From Branchiostoma floridae (lineage: Eukaryota; Chordata; Leptocardii; Amphioxiformes; Branchiostomatidae): a stretch of DNA of 64,000 bases. The stretch covers positions 21,275,888 to 21,339,887 of the forward strand of contig NC_049989.1 of assembly GCF_000003815.2 (NCBI RefSeq), written 5' to 3'. This document shows, one piece after another, positions 1-11,439 of this stretch (positions within the stretch are counted from its first letter, which is position 1; every line of letters starts with the position of its first letter). The notes under the pieces are model-generated. The model was not told the origin of the DNA and searched no databases. It saw only the letters and a program-made list of their open reading frames with translations. The position numbers and the translations under genes were made by a program.

Positions 1-355
1 GCACACCTGTAACAAACACACCTGTTAGCACACCTGTGGTCCCCACACCTTACACCTGCTGGTGTACTTACACAGGGTCCAGACTGGAGGGCACCTATCG
101 GGACAGCCACACCTGAAACAAACACACCTGTTAGCACACCTGTCGTCCCCACACCTTTCACCTGTTGGTGTACTTACACAGGGGTCCAGACTGGAGGGCA
201 CCTGTCAGGACAGCCACACCTGTAACAAACACACCTGTTAGCACACCTGTAGTCCCCACACCTTACACCTGCTGGTGTACTTACACAGGGGTCCAGACTG
301 GAGGGCACCTATCGGGACAGCCACACCTGTAACAAACATACCTGTTAGCACATCT
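1..355 (-). repeat. 108-bp mini-exon minisatellite downstream of NLR1 (truncated by window edge)
   Basis: About three units of the 108-bp repeat seen downstream of all four NLR genes. On the minus strand each unit carries an acceptor ending TTACAG, a 43-nt segment and a GTAAGT donor. The array runs off the left edge, so its terminal exon and poly(A) signal are not in the window. Confidence 0.85.
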
Positions 356-884
356 GCATCAAGGTGTAATTGCAATTGGATAAAAATATTGGAGACATGC
401 AATAAATGAGCTCCAGTTAAATATCAATCATTGCAAGTGGTCATCTAATGAAACCAAAATTATGTTTGGGCATTGTAAGATTTTCTTTAATTTTATTTAA
501 AAAAAATTAATTTCTTTGATTAAGCTTTTAAAAGATAGAGAACTAGAGTTCGGCGACCTCATACCTCCATGAAAATTTAGAGCTTTCGTAAATTTCATGC
601 AATTGACTAACACATTAACATAATTAATGCATGGTGTTGTTCATCATTGACTAACGTACACATGTCACAGTTATAAAATTCCCATTATTAATCATAAAGC
701 GGTTTTGCAATTTTTACATAAATTATACAAAAAAGTTCCTCATTACCATATTTGGTATCTGCTTATATTCCACCTATCATAATTAACATGTGTTACATGT
801 ATTCAGGTCCAGTTATTGAAAACAATGGAACTATACAATTTCCTCATTAAGTATGCAAATTAAGGCCTCATTTGCATAACATGT
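356..884. other. AT-rich NLR1 3' flank, no gene seen
   Basis: The first 130 bases match the flank found beside the other NLR arrays (blocks near 18,650-18,800 and 48,190-48,370), including a conserved stretch about 'gcaagtggtcat'. The rest is AT-rich with no supported coding exon. A TATGCAAAT-containing repeat sits at about 840-880. Confidence 0.5.
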
Positions 885-2119
885 ACAGTCAAACCTGCCC
901 AAGCGACCACCTCCTCTCAGCGACCACCTGGCCATTTCGACCGCTTTTTCTCGGTCCCGATTTTTTTTCCCATTGACGTAAGCATTAAGCGACCTTTTCT
1001 CAACGACCACCTGGCCAACGCGACCGCGACCGGCCAAAATTGGACCCATAACGACCGGTTTCATCGATTTTTTTATGATAACTATCGCGATTTTGAGCCG
1101 AAATCGGCCAGTTTTCGTCGGATTTTGACTGCCATTACGATGTTATGTTTAGAATAAAGATGGCGGCGGTCAATGGGGCATTCTACTGTAATATGGGAAG
1201 ACATTTCGAAAATCCGAATTTAGTTGTTACAGAAGTTTTTTAAATCTTTATCATTATAAAGTGAACGCATGCTGAAACGTATATAGTCTAAGGCCTCATT
1301 CCTTTTTAAGAAAGATCTGTGTGAGTGCTTTTGTCCAACCAATGGTCCAACTGTACTATACATTCATCCGTGGGTAAGTAGGCTATCGGGACGTACAGGG
1401 CATCTCCGCAGGCATCGGATTCGAAAGGTACACCGAAGTTATTTCAGATAAGGCGATCAAGAACAGGCGATCAAGAACACAGCGACGCATAAAGGCATGT
1501 ATGGTAACTAACAGCATCAAAGGTCCGTTACTGTTTAAAACGTTAGTGTACGAATGTTGAGCAGTTCTCTTCTTGTTATGAATAACGTTGACGACTTGCT
1601 GTCCTCCAGAGAGAAATTGTATAGCCAACTAAATTTGTATATCATTGGTCCATCTAACGATCGTAGACGAAGAACTGCAACATTTACAGCACGTACTTTA
1701 CTGTATGGTAGAAATCCGATTTATAGAAAGTAACGTTATATTTTTTTAGACTAGGGTAGGTCGAGTAGACTGTCTTTTTAACCTCCTTGACTTGAGTAGA
1801 GTTTCTCTGGCGCAGGTAGGAACGTCCTGATCCAATTTGTCCAATTTCTGTTCATTTACAGTATTAAAATTCACCAGACTTACTGATGATTATTACTTAC
1901 GTTTTTGCGTGCGTGTGCGTGTTGTATTTGACATTAAAGGCCTCGCTTACTTACTTCTTTGCGTGCGTGTGCTTGCTATTTGCCATTAAACACAGCGGAA
2001 ACCATTTATACTACGCATCTGGCATGTTTTGAGTCGATACTCTTCTCAGCGACCACCTGTCCAAATCGACCGATTTTTCCCGGTCCCCCGGGTGGTCGTC
2101 TTGGGCAGGTTTGACTGTA
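885..2119. mobile_element. Non-autonomous inverted-repeat DNA element
   Basis: The left end (885 onward, ACAGTCAAACCTGCCCAAG) and right end (to 2118) are inverted copies of each other, with internal CGACCACC motifs mirrored on both sides. The flanks carry TA at both ends, as in a TA target duplication. No transposase frame is visible inside. The same terminal motif bounds a smaller element at 25,054-25,233. This fits a Tc1/mariner-type MITE by inference. Confidence 0.65.
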
Positions 2120-2850
2120 TATCATTATGAACATCTTTGCCCAAGCTACCGGCATGCCTAAAATGAAGGCAATCCGTCGTTCCTTTCTGCAGTTATCCTC
2201 TTTGGAGTGTCTTGACAAAAACACCCATGCAGTTCCACAATTAAATGTTAGGGGGCTGAAACTTGTCCCACTTTGTCATGACACCAAAAGCTATCTATCA
2301 CCAAAACGTCAAGACCATAGCATGTCTGGAACAAGAGATACATTGAAAAAACTGCTATGATAGAATATTCTCATTAATTATGCAAATGTACTCCTGTTTT
2401 GCATAATTAGTATCTTATCTTGTAAAACATTGTCTAAGGTACCTACATACCAAAAATGATGAAAATCCGTTGTTCCCTTCTTGAGTTATCGTCTTCAGAA
2501 GTTTTTGACAAAAATGCCCCTGCTTTCCTAAAACTAGACGCTAGGGGGCCCAAACTTATGTCACTTATTTCCGAGCACAAGAGCTATCTAATACTTCAAA
2601 ATCGTGACCATGGCTTGCTCAGAACACGAGATAGCAAACCCGGAAGTTGCGCTGCAGTACCAAGGGAAGCCGCTAGGGGGCCCAAAATCTAATCATTTCC
2701 AGCTTTCATCACACCCTACCAACACACCAAGTATGAAACCAATCCACCAAGCCGTTCTTGAGTTATCTTGTTTACACACACACACACAGACAGACAGACA
2801 AACACAGGGTAAAATATAACCTCCATGAAATTTCATGGAGGTAATGATGT
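2120..2850. repeat. Degenerate internally repeated element ending in a palindrome
   Basis: Three diverged blocks share 'gagttatc' and 'gctagggggccc' motifs at about 2,160-2,260, 2,450-2,560 and 2,650-2,770. They are followed by a CA/CAGA simple repeat and a perfect 22-bp palindrome (CCTCCATGAAA and its complement, 2820-2841). It looks like a dispersed invertebrate repeat. I see no protein in it. Confidence 0.55.
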
Positions 2851-2909
2851 ACCTGCACAGAAGTTAAACATGTGAATTTAATTTAACATCACAAATACGG
2901 AATGCTGAC

Positions 2910-3007
2910 CTCAGGTGAGACAATGTACAGAACAGGTCGGCATGTTGGGGACTCAGGTCAGATCCAGGCAGCTGGCTGTGGTGTCCGCTCCCTCAGGAAC
3001 TCCATCC
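2910..3007 (-). CDS. NLR1 C-terminal exon and start of 3'UTR
   Basis: The acceptor (CTCTAG) precedes 3007 and the donor follows 2910. The first base completes the split codon CG/G from the LRR exon. Seventeen codons (DGVPEGADTTASCLDLT) then lead to TGA at 2953-2955. Homologous tails, V-P-E-G...TTASCL, occur at the same place in NLR3 and NLR4, which supports the frame. The rest is 3'UTR, spliced onward with a weaker donor (GTCAGC) than the GTAAGT used in the paralogues. Confidence 0.7.
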
Positions 3008-3456
3008 CTAGAGTAGCTGTGTATGAGGGGATGCTTAGCTACATCAAATGCTACATGTTGACATGGCATGAACTGAAATTAAGTTGTAATCATATGCAGA
3101 ATGTAGGAGTAAAACTGATAAACAAGATATTCACGACAATGTGGTGCCTTATAGTTATAGCTTAATGTATACACTCAATATGGGTATGTACCATTGAAAT
3201 AAGTGTACCAGAACTATATATATCTACTAGGTTAATCTTCTAACATCTTATATCACAGACTGGTACAGTTTTGAATGTAATGCAAAAATCAATTCATACA
3301 TCTTGCCACATAGAATTCCATCAAATATTACTTAACATTGGAGTCACTCTAAATTATTCTGAAGTGCAGTACAGTATGCCTATAGGATAACCAGTATAAT
3401 TTAAGCTACCCTACAGTACAGTACAATATGCATATAGAATGACCAGTAAAACTCAC
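3008..3456 (-). other. NLR1 last coding intron
   Basis: Intron between the LRR exon (donor GTGAGT at 3456) and the C-terminal exon. It carries short repeats of 'cagtacagtatgc', which recur in the same intron of the other NLR genes. Nothing coding is seen. Confidence 0.6.
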
Positions 3457-6427
3457 CGCAGCTCCTCTAGTGCTGGGTGTTCCTCAGCAGCCTGCACCAC
3501 AGCCTGGAACCCTGCAGGCTCCATGGAAATGTCCTCCAGGTCCAGCCGCTCCAGGGCAGGGAGTCTGGGTAGAGCCTCGGCCAGAGCCATGGCAGCAGTG
3601 TCAGACAGGTGTGCAGGTGTGTCCCAGTAACCAGACATGCCCAGCATGGTCAGTGCTGGCAGTGCGCTGATGAGCTGTGCGACCCTCCCCAGTCCGGCTC
3701 CTGTTACTCCCCTATTCCCCCCAATGTCCAGCTTCTGTAGTGTGGTGTTATAGTGAGGGGCTGTGGTCAGACTCTTAAGCTTGTTACCAGGTGGGTTTTG
3801 TTCTATATCCATACTGCTGGGCTGGCAGAGTGTTTGCACCAGTGAGACAATCCCTGAGTCTCTTATGTTATTGTCCCACACATCCAACACCTGTAATTGC
3901 ACCAGGTGAGGCAGAGCTTTGATCAGGGATGATATTCCCCTGTCACTGATACCTGTACGCTCGAGAACCAACACCTTCATGGCTGTGAGGTGGTGGAGGA
4001 TAGCAGCCAGGCATTCCAGCCCAGGGTCTCCTATGTCATTTTCACTAATGTCCAGTTGGATCAGTTTGGTTAGCTGACACAGTGCAGGGACCAGTGTGCG
4101 CATGCCTGTGGGGCTGATACTGATGCTCCTCAGAAGCAACACCTGCATGGCTGTGAAGATGGGGAGGACAGTGGTGAGAGATTCTAGCCCAGTGTCACCG
4201 ATCTTATTCTTATTTATATCTAGTTCTGTCAGTCCAAGTAGGTGGCGCATGTAGGGAGCCAGGGATGACATGCCCACAGCTGACATGGAGACTCCCAACG
4301 CTAACCCTCCAAGACGGAGTACAGCCAGGTGTGGAACACTGGACAGCCCAACCTGTAGGACTGCCATCCCAGCATCACCAAGGCCAGGGTTACAGCTAAG
4401 ATTCAGTTCCTCTAACAGAGACATGTGGTTGAACCCCTGCACAAGTGGCTGGAGTGATGATGGTGTTAGGTCTGTGTGAGACAGATCGAGCGCCCTCAGA
4501 CCAGGAACATTCTTCAGAACTGAAACCAGCCTGGCTGTCTCATTAGGTGAGTCAAACTGTCCTGATAGTTTCAAGTCCAATCTAAGTCCAGGAAGTGAAG
4601 TTGTAAAACACTGCTGTAGGTACTGAACTGTGTCTCTGCTGTCAGTGCCTTCAATGATCGTAAGTATGAGCCTGTCCGGCAGGTTTGCTGAATGAAGATT
4701 TTGTATGTAATACTTCAGAGCTGTGGCTTCTCTACTGTTAACGGAGCTGTTCAGCATGACAATCGGCAGGGTTTGATTGATGCCCTGAAGCACTTCTGGT
4801 TCTTGCCTCTCACAGAGGATGGTCAGGCACAGGGATGCAAACCTTTTATAGGTTTTGCGGGACCTTTGTATGTCTCCATCCATTGGCACATCTAGCCTTT
4901 CAAAATGTTCTGGTTTCAAATGTGAGAACTCTCTGCTGCCGATCTTGCTCAGTTCCTCCATCACAGCTTGTGCTGCCCGTGAGTCACAGCCACACGTGAA
5001 CTGAAGCAGGTTATTGACTTCAAACACCTTGGTTATGGAGGTAAGCTTTAGCAGCTCTACAATGTCTTGGTTCAACAGAGCATGAGCAACATATCGTCCG
5101 GCCAGGAACTCTTGCATGGTCTTGTGGGAAAAATTCAGCTGTTTCCTTGGATGCAATCTTGAGGAAGAACCCTCCAAGGACACCACACCCAGCTTTAACA
5201 ACAACTTCCAGTTCACATTTTCTTTCTCTACTTCTGTTAGATTAAGCAGGGTCTCATTCCTCAGCAGTGCCTCTAGCGCAAGCATGCCGAACTGCAGTAA
5301 TGACTCAGCAACCTCTATAGGCAGCCCTTCTGTTGGCATGTCCACTCCTTCCCGCTTACAGTACTTTCTAACCAGACATGTCAGCAAGTTGTCGTACAGC
5401 CCCGTCATTGTTCCAGTAGACACCATCTCTTGGTCCTCCTCCCACAGCAGACAGACCAACATCAGGAACATTGGTGTCTGGATGAGGTTATTCAAGAGTT
5501 TGTTATCTTTCAGAACTACATTTATAGCAGACGTTGTACTTTCTGTCTCAACTTCCTCCTCATTATGACTTTGTCTAGATGAGTCTGATATATCACTGAG
5601 TCTATCATCATCCTCATCAGTATCACTGTCATTGTCATCAATGACTGTGAAATATTGTCTGATGAACTCCTCGGACAGCTCAGGATTTTCTGTGATGAAG
5701 AAATACTTTCTCACATATTTCACCATATGTTCAGGGGAGAAGCCCATGATGTGCACATGACAGTCTGGCCGGGTGTACTGCTGCACTCCTGCTGAGGGTC
5801 GGGAGGTGATCACAATCGTGCTGTTGGGGTACAACTTGCCAGACAGCAGTTTGGGAATGGCCTGCCCAGCTGCCCTGGCCTCAGGCCGCAGCTCATCATA
5901 CCCATCTAGGAGGAAGAGCACACGGGACTCGTTCCTCTGTAGGAGTGCTCTGATGGACTGTATATGAATACCTTTAGTCGTTTCTGGAACACACTGGTCC
6001 CAAACCATTTCCTGTATGGTCTGCCCCTCTGTCACCTCCTGGAGTCTTATCAACAGGACGACGTCATGTTGAATGCCCAGCTCTGTTTTCTGTGAGACGG
6101 CATCTAGGACTTCTTTAGACAGAAACGTTGTCTTCCCCCCTCCGGCTTCACCCTCAATCAGAATACACCTTGGTGCTGTGGACAGTCCTGTGACATCTGG
6201 GTTGAACAAGTCATCTAATGAAAGCAGTTCTTTCCTCTGTTCTGCCCCCATTGATTCTGACCTGTTATAGTTTTCAGATGTTTTGAGCTGTTTTTCACTT
6301 GTTGGTACCAACTCTAAGTGGGTGAAGATATCACTGAGAGTAAGTGTGAAATTTTCATTCCAGATCAGAGGCTTAAAATGAGACAGTTTCAACTCATAGT
6401 ACTTCTTCACAGACTTCTGGAATACAT
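3457..6427 (-). CDS. NLR1 NACHT-LRR exon
   Basis: Large exon of a cytosolic NOD-like receptor, expected to bind ATP and oligomerise when its LRR domain senses a ligand. The acceptor TTCCAG lies just before 6427 and donor GTGAGT follows 3457. A start at the in-frame Met further upstream would read intron. Within the exon: a helical lead with DVFQKSVKKYY, Walker A GEAGGGKTTF (residues 93-102), Walker B LFLLDGYDEL (171-180), sensor-1 NSTIVITSRP (about 202-211), a short acidic Asp/Ser insert near 260-290, winged-helix/helical segments, then about ten RNH-type LRRs with L..LDLS.N.IGD.GL from about 620 to the end. All key NACHT residues are present. With the other exons it gives a 1281-residue HEPN-NACHT-LRR protein. 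Closest relative in the window is NLR2 across the NACHT. Confidence 0.93.
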
Positions 6428-6770
6428 CTGGAATAGAATGGACATTGATTTTAAACTCCATCTTAGTAAGAATCTAAGACTTAAGCAATATATCACACTG
6501 AGGATAAACCTTGTCAGCTTGAACTCTTGGTGCTTGTTGACAGAGTTTTTTAAGTTTAATCTTTATATCTGTGTACTTCACCAAGCCTTCGTCTTTTATT
6601 ATAGCAAGGTAGCAAGGAGTGACTCGGGCCTAATGTTCCACCAGGGTACCTTTGTTAATTCAAGACAAAACTTTACGTTAATTCAAAATTAAAAAGAACC
6701 TACTGGCGATACAAACTTAGATGAGATTTCCTAATTTCTTATATAAATTCTGAAACAGTCTGATTCCCAC

Positions 6771-6812
6771 CTGTCAATGAAGAAGACTCTGTTCCAACTG
6801 GAACTGGGGCAT
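6771..6812 (-). CDS. NLR1 short V-P-V-G linker exon
   Basis: A 42-nt phase 1-1 exon between a CTTCCAG acceptor and a GTGGGAAT donor. It encodes APVPVGTESSSLT plus split codons. Homologous exons lie at 23,180-23,242 and 52,418-52,474 with the same donor. It probably acts as a flexible linker between the N-terminal module and NACHT. It is too short to be seen except by paralogue comparison. Confidence 0.72.
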
Positions 6813-7261
6813 CTGGAAGAGAAGAGAAGGGTTATATATCTATATGAATTTTTTTATTTTATTATAAAACTCTTAGTAACAGTTTCAACATTGACAAACC
6901 CTTTAAATTGTTTTATCTTGTTTAAACCTTTGTTCATCAGTAGCTCAAATAGGTTTCCAGGCCACTTTTCATTGAAGTCACAAGGGAAGAGGGAAGGGTA
7001 AGAAAAATATGACCAAGACACATGTACAGATTACATGATTAAGGTCCTAATAATCTACACATATCTACACATACGTGGTACAAAATACAAAATGGAGTGA
7101 AAGCTGGTATACATGTATGGTTTATAGATACTGAAGATTTTCGAGTTATGTTCAAAGTGAAAGGTGATTTGACTCTTCCAAATACTTGAATTTTAACTCC
7201 TGTCTGATTCTGTCAGTTGATTCAACACTCTTCCAAGTGATGAGATAATAGAAGCTGATAA

Positions 7262-7275
7262 AGGGGGGGGGGGGG
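7262..7275. repeat. Poly-G run in NLR1 intron
   Basis: About 13 consecutive G residues between the two linker exons, a probable length-variable and hard-to-assemble tract. Confidence 0.8.
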
Positions 7276-7367
7276 TCAAAGGTTTCTCTCAGCAATTTTT
7301 AAGTCAGCTGTAGTGGGGCATGCAGATTTTTATTTAACTGCTATAATAGCATGGAATAACCTCTCAC

Positions 7368-7463
7368 CTTTCTGTTCACTAGGAGCTGGTTTCTTCCTCA
7401 GAGGAAACTCTTCTCCATCCTCCCCCTTCCTCTTCAGCTGGCTGGTACAGGGTTGGGGGGTAC
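7368..7463 (-). CDS. NLR1 basic linker exon (bipartite NLS-like)
   Basis: A 96-nt phase 1-1 exon between a GAGACAG acceptor and a GTGAGAGG donor. It encodes TPQPCTSQLKRKGEDGEEF followed by PLRKKP. The two basic clusters KRK and RKK, separated by about ten residues, resemble a bipartite nuclear localisation signal. Nearly the same exon occurs in NLR2 (26,247-26,351) and NLR3 (38,635-38,745). I did not find it in NLR4. Nuclear targeting is inference; the motif and splice sites are visible. Confidence 0.78.
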
Positions 7464-7785
7464 CTGTCTCAGAGAGATAGATTTAAGTACAGTGTCAGTA
7501 AAAGGTTTTGCGTTAGTAAGAAGAAATACATATAACATGAAACAAATTTGGTCCAAACAGTTCCAGTTTATAAATGTGCCCTTTCCTTGTTGACTCTGAT
7601 TAGGGGAGGGGAAATGGCTAGTTCAGAAATATCAAGCAATGGAATGCTCAACAATAGATCTAGAAGATCTACTGTAGACTAAACACTTTCCTTCATAATT
7701 TACACTGACTGGTACATTTAGGGGATCCATGTGCACAGTTAATCTATAGAAAAACAGTGAAATATAACACTCCTGTAGATCTTAC

Positions 7786-8467
7786 CTATGATGGAGTCTG
7801 CTCCTGGGCTCTGGGTATCACAGACTCCCTCTAACAAATGTTTCAGACTTTGAACTTGATCTGAATATTTTCTTACACTCTCTCCCTGAGCCAGGAGAAG
7901 GTCTTTGAGCTCCATGTCTTCCTTGTACAGTTTCTCCAGCAGGTTGAGATGTCTTTCTTCCATTTCAGGATCAATGCTGGAATTGAGTCTTTCTGAAATT
8001 GTGTCTCTGTCCCCACCAAGGGCAACCAAGATATCCATCAGTTCCTTCCACAGCCTGTCAAAGTCTTGTTCAGACAAGCTCGTGCTTGAGATGTGTCCGT
8101 AGTTGTCGTTTCTAAAGCGCCGAAGTCTGTCCCGTTCGCTTGAGTACAGTGCATCTCTACCGAGTTCTAACCACACAAGTTCTTTCAAGAGGAGTTCTAA
8201 GAGTGATATGTCGAAACCCTGTGCAGTATCTGGAACATTACTGTTGGGTGGATACAGTGTTTTCCTTTGGCCAAAGTTCAGGTATGGCAATCCACAAAGA
8301 TGTCCCCTATGCTTCTTTAGCTGCTCACAAAGACTTGGGGGTTTCATCTTCTTGAGTTCATCCTCAAAAATGTTTGTTAAAAGTGCAGTCCCCACTTCCA
8401 CTAGTGTAGATCTTAGATAAAAGCCCCTGGTTGTATCTGTGGTGTAGATCGGACCTGTCTGAGCCAT
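7786..8467 (-). CDS. NLR1 first coding exon: DZIP3-like HEPN domain
   Basis: Starts at ATG 8467 (context GCCATGG) and ends at a GTAAGA donor in phase 1, as all modules here do. The 227 codons read as an all-helical domain of the type annotated DZIP3/hRUL138-like HEPN in amphioxus and other invertebrate NLRs. R-N-D-N-Y-G-H at residues 119-125 fits the HEPN ribonuclease signature R-[NDH]-x4-H. Residues about 155-210 are charged and heptad-like (HLNLLEKLYKEDMELKDLL), probably a coiled coil. The module takes the place that a Death domain or DED holds in the sibling genes. Family recognition is from memory; catalytic competence is inferred from the motif only. Confidence 0.82.
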
Positions 8468-8699
8468 GGCAGGGTTGGTGTGGAAGTCTTCACTTAAGGC
8501 AGGAGCTCTCTCTTCTCAACAGTTACTGTTGTGTCAGTCATCAGTGATGGTCAGTCCTGAGTGATCACAAGATAGAGACAGTGCATGCTTACTAGTAGCA
8601 ATGTAGCTATAATGTATTCCTGATGAACTTACACACATTTTTCCCTAACTGGACAAACTCCAGACCTGCAGCATCATATTAGTAACAGATGGGTGGACA

Positions 8700-9215
8700 A
8701 TAAAACAACACATACCCTAACATCTGCTTGGAGTCCCAAACTAGACCCAGACTCCCATCAGACTATCAACAAATGGTGGCAAGCCATATTAAACTAACAT
8801 ATAGCCAAGTTAGGCGGAAATATAGCCATGTCAAAATAATATATAGCCATGTTAAACTAACATATAGCCAAGTTAGGCGGAAATATAGCCATGTCAAAAT
8901 AATATATAGCCATGTTAAACTAACATATAGCCATGTTAAACTAACATATAGCCAAGTTAGGCGAAAATATAGCCATGTTAAACTTAACATATAGCCATGT
9001 TAAACTAACATATAGCCAAGTTAGGCGAAAATATAGCCATGTTAAAATAACATATAGCCAAGTTAGGCGAAAATATAGCCATGTCAAAATAATATATAGC
9101 CATGTTAAACTAACATATAGCCAAGTTAGGTGAAAATATAGCCATGTCAAAATAATATATAGCCATGTTACACTAACATATAGCCAAGTTAGGCTAACAT
9201 CTAGCCATGTTATTT
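8700..9215. repeat. 21-bp satellite with 63-bp higher-order unit
   Basis: Three 21-bp variants (ATAGCCAAGTTAGGCGAAAAT, ATAGCCATGTCAAAATAATAT and ATAGCCATGTTAAACTAACAT types) alternate as a 63-bp higher-order repeat, mostly 8,788-9,215. It lies upstream of the NLR1 start codon, in its 5' intron or promoter. Because 21 is a multiple of three, long frames stay open on both strands; these are artefacts. Confidence 0.88.
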
Positions 9216-9274
9216 TTTGAGTAGAGCAGATCAGTGCTTAGATAGCAGAGTTTAACCTCTAATACTGTTAACGG

Positions 9275-10351
9275 GAGGGGGCCATACTTCGACAGGGGTC
9301 CAAATTTCGACAGGTTTTAAAAATCATTGTTGCGGAGAAATGCATAGATGCCTGCACATGAGAAGTACACTAGCTGTAGACTAAACCTTGTTGTAAATAA
9401 CAACAAAGACGGGGTATGTGTCGAAGTTAGCAAGTCCAACAGATAACGATTGAAAAACTTGCTCAAGTTTGACGCCTTCCGTGCAAGTTGACGAGCGAAC
9501 GTATCGAGACCATGGCCCGGGAAACTCTTGAATTATTCTTCGCAAAATACGACATGTGAAAAAATACCACCACACATAGAAATGATGTTTATTAGCCTTC
9601 CGAAAAATACTACCTGTGTTCTGTTCTGCCTTTAACTGGGTTGGATAAACGGAGCTAAAATGATGCCACAATGTTCACGCAGTCGGGGCCCCGCCATAAT
9701 TTTTACTGTCACGCACGAAGGCGGGCGAGCGATGTTCAACACGTTGAACTCAGTCAACCCGTCCGTCGAGCGACAAACATTCAAGAAAAATCGATCCCTA
9801 CCGACTAAAAAATCCTGTAGCCATTGCTGCTGCCATAAGACAGGATGAAAAGGCAATCAAGGAAGCCGAAAAGCGAAAATGCCATCACAGTCCAACGTAA
9901 CAATGCGCTGCCGTTTTGCGGCAAGTTGGTCTCACCGTGAGAGGTAAACGTTTTAACACACCGTATTTGAATAAGTCGCGTAATACAAAATATGACCCAT
10001 ATTTGGTACAAAAAAATAATAATGAAGACTTTTAGTGCTATTCTATTTGCATAAGTTGTTTAAAAATGCACGGCGATGGTCTGGTTGTTACTATGTCGGA
10101 GTTTGGACCCCTTTTTTGTGTTGGAACGTTCTGCTAGGACGCAAGCCGAAAACCTGCCATAAGTTTCGTGCGCTGTCAAAGTACAGTGCGGAATGCTACT
10201 GTCAAATGAAATATATATCTGTACAGCTTCAATGACAGTTATATGGATGTATACAAGATCTTAACTTGTTTTTGATGAGTTCACTGTAAAATGTACATTG
10301 ACAAAAGCCATGCGCATCCACTTAGAACGGGTGTCGAAGTATGGCCCCCTC
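9275..10351. mobile_element. Inverted-repeat DNA element (about 1.1 kb)
   Basis: The ends are inverted copies: GAGGGGGCCATACTTCGACA at 9275 and its complement ending at 10351. Minus-strand frames inside (about 9,381-9,856) are short and not recognised. A non-autonomous or decayed DNA transposon within the 5' region of NLR1. Confidence 0.65.
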
Positions 10352-10858
10352 TTGTTATATTACTTATATGATTTGTACTTTGATTTTTCAAAACTTTCGT
10401 TATTTTGGTGAACATCATTAACTAATATCATAATTCTTTTATGCCATTGAGGACCCTTCATGTCAGTCGTAAAGGTCAACATCATTTGGCGCAAGTATGA
10501 GGTCTTGGAACTCTTGTTTAGAAAGTACAACAGGAAGTTAACGGTACCAGGAGGCCCTTAGTACTAATCAATTCTTCGATAGGACAAGACCTAACTACCT
10601 ACCAAATTGCAGGACAATCCATCAATAACTATTTTTAGCTATGCTGCAATATTGTTAACGTTTGTCAGAGTTTTGTTTTCAAGTGGAGCGGTTTCGGAGC
10701 GGTTTAAAATTTTGAAGCAAGGACTCTACCTTTAAGTTTAATAAAGTAATCGAAGATACTCTACTCCACTATATTTTACCACACGATACTACGACAAATC
10801 ACACATATCTGGCGGAACTTGATACACTGAACAGTCGACAGACGGGAGCTATACTTAC
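10352..10858. other. No gene seen
   Basis: Unremarkable AT-rich sequence between the inverted-repeat element and the NLR1 5' exon. Presumably the start of NLR1 intron 1 when read on the minus strand. Confidence 0.4.
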
Positions 10859-10950
10859 TTTTTTTGTTGTTGTCACCAGAAAACTTCTGGAGAACTTGTT
10901 GAAGCCGTCTTTGATAACTTCTTCTTTCCACTTTAATGCCGCCATCTTGG
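10859..10950 (-). promoter_or_regulatory. NLR1 promoter / non-coding first exon with YY1-like element
   Basis: On the minus strand CCAAGATGGCGGC (10,938-10,950) matches the YY1 core-promoter motif that often sits just downstream of a start site. It is followed by a candidate 5' exon ending in donor GTAAGTAT (10,851-10,858). The same arrangement recurs at 28,326-28,411 and 56,180-56,265 in front of NLR2 and NLR4. Transcription start is inferred. Confidence 0.6.
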
Positions 10951-11149
10951 AATGTGGAACATTCTATTGCACGTTTGGGGTGGTAGTAAAGTGTTAGCTA
11001 TAGATTACATAATGGAACAAAACATAGTCTAAAGTTACACAAATACCTAAACATTGTCATGTAAAAGTCAATCTAAATACATGTACATTATACATTGTGC
11101 AGTGCAGCACAGTATAATATGAAATGCTATCTGCTGTTACTCCTGCGGG

Positions 11150-11230
11150 TTGAAAATGGACTGTTCCGTGAAGGAACCACCAGAGAGCAAGATTTTGGCG
11201 GCACCTCTGGGGCGTTGCCCTTGTATTGAA
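11150..11230. promoter_or_regulatory. Conserved upstream element of NLR promoters (copy 1)
   Basis: 'aaatggactgttccgtga' followed by 'ttttggcggc' recurs about 200-300 bp upstream of the YY1-like motif in three NLR genes (also about 28,600-28,665 and 56,450-56,515). TTTTGGCGGC resembles an E2F site. Conservation may reflect duplication alone. Confidence 0.45.
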
Positions 11231-11439
11231 TTGCATTTTTTTACTCGTACGAATTCCCTAAATGATCGATTCCTGTCACACTTCAGAAACCTTTCCTTTT
11301 ACAGTTGGAACGTTTTGCCAGAAAGTCTTTTGAAGAGTTTTTTTTTTTTTTAAATCTCTTTTCAAGTGATTGTAGCAAATATTTTTCATCTCGTATTTTT
11401 CATGATAACCAAGTCATGAGTCCCGTCTGGTCATGGGCA

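Noticed and set aside
6428-6461. Met 11 residues upstream of the NACHT exon (MEFKINVHSIP) as the NLR1 start
   Set aside because: The 'TCTATTCCAG' acceptor falls just before DVFQKSV in all four genes and the sequence upstream is not conserved as protein; phase-1 upstream exons join here.
8766-9150. LTWLY-repeat hydrophobic peptide
   Set aside because: It is the 21-bp satellite, open in frame only because 21 is a multiple of three.
9381-9856. Transposase frames inside the 9.3-10.4 kb inverted-repeat element
   Set aside because: Short minus-strand frames could not be matched to any transposase motif with confidence.
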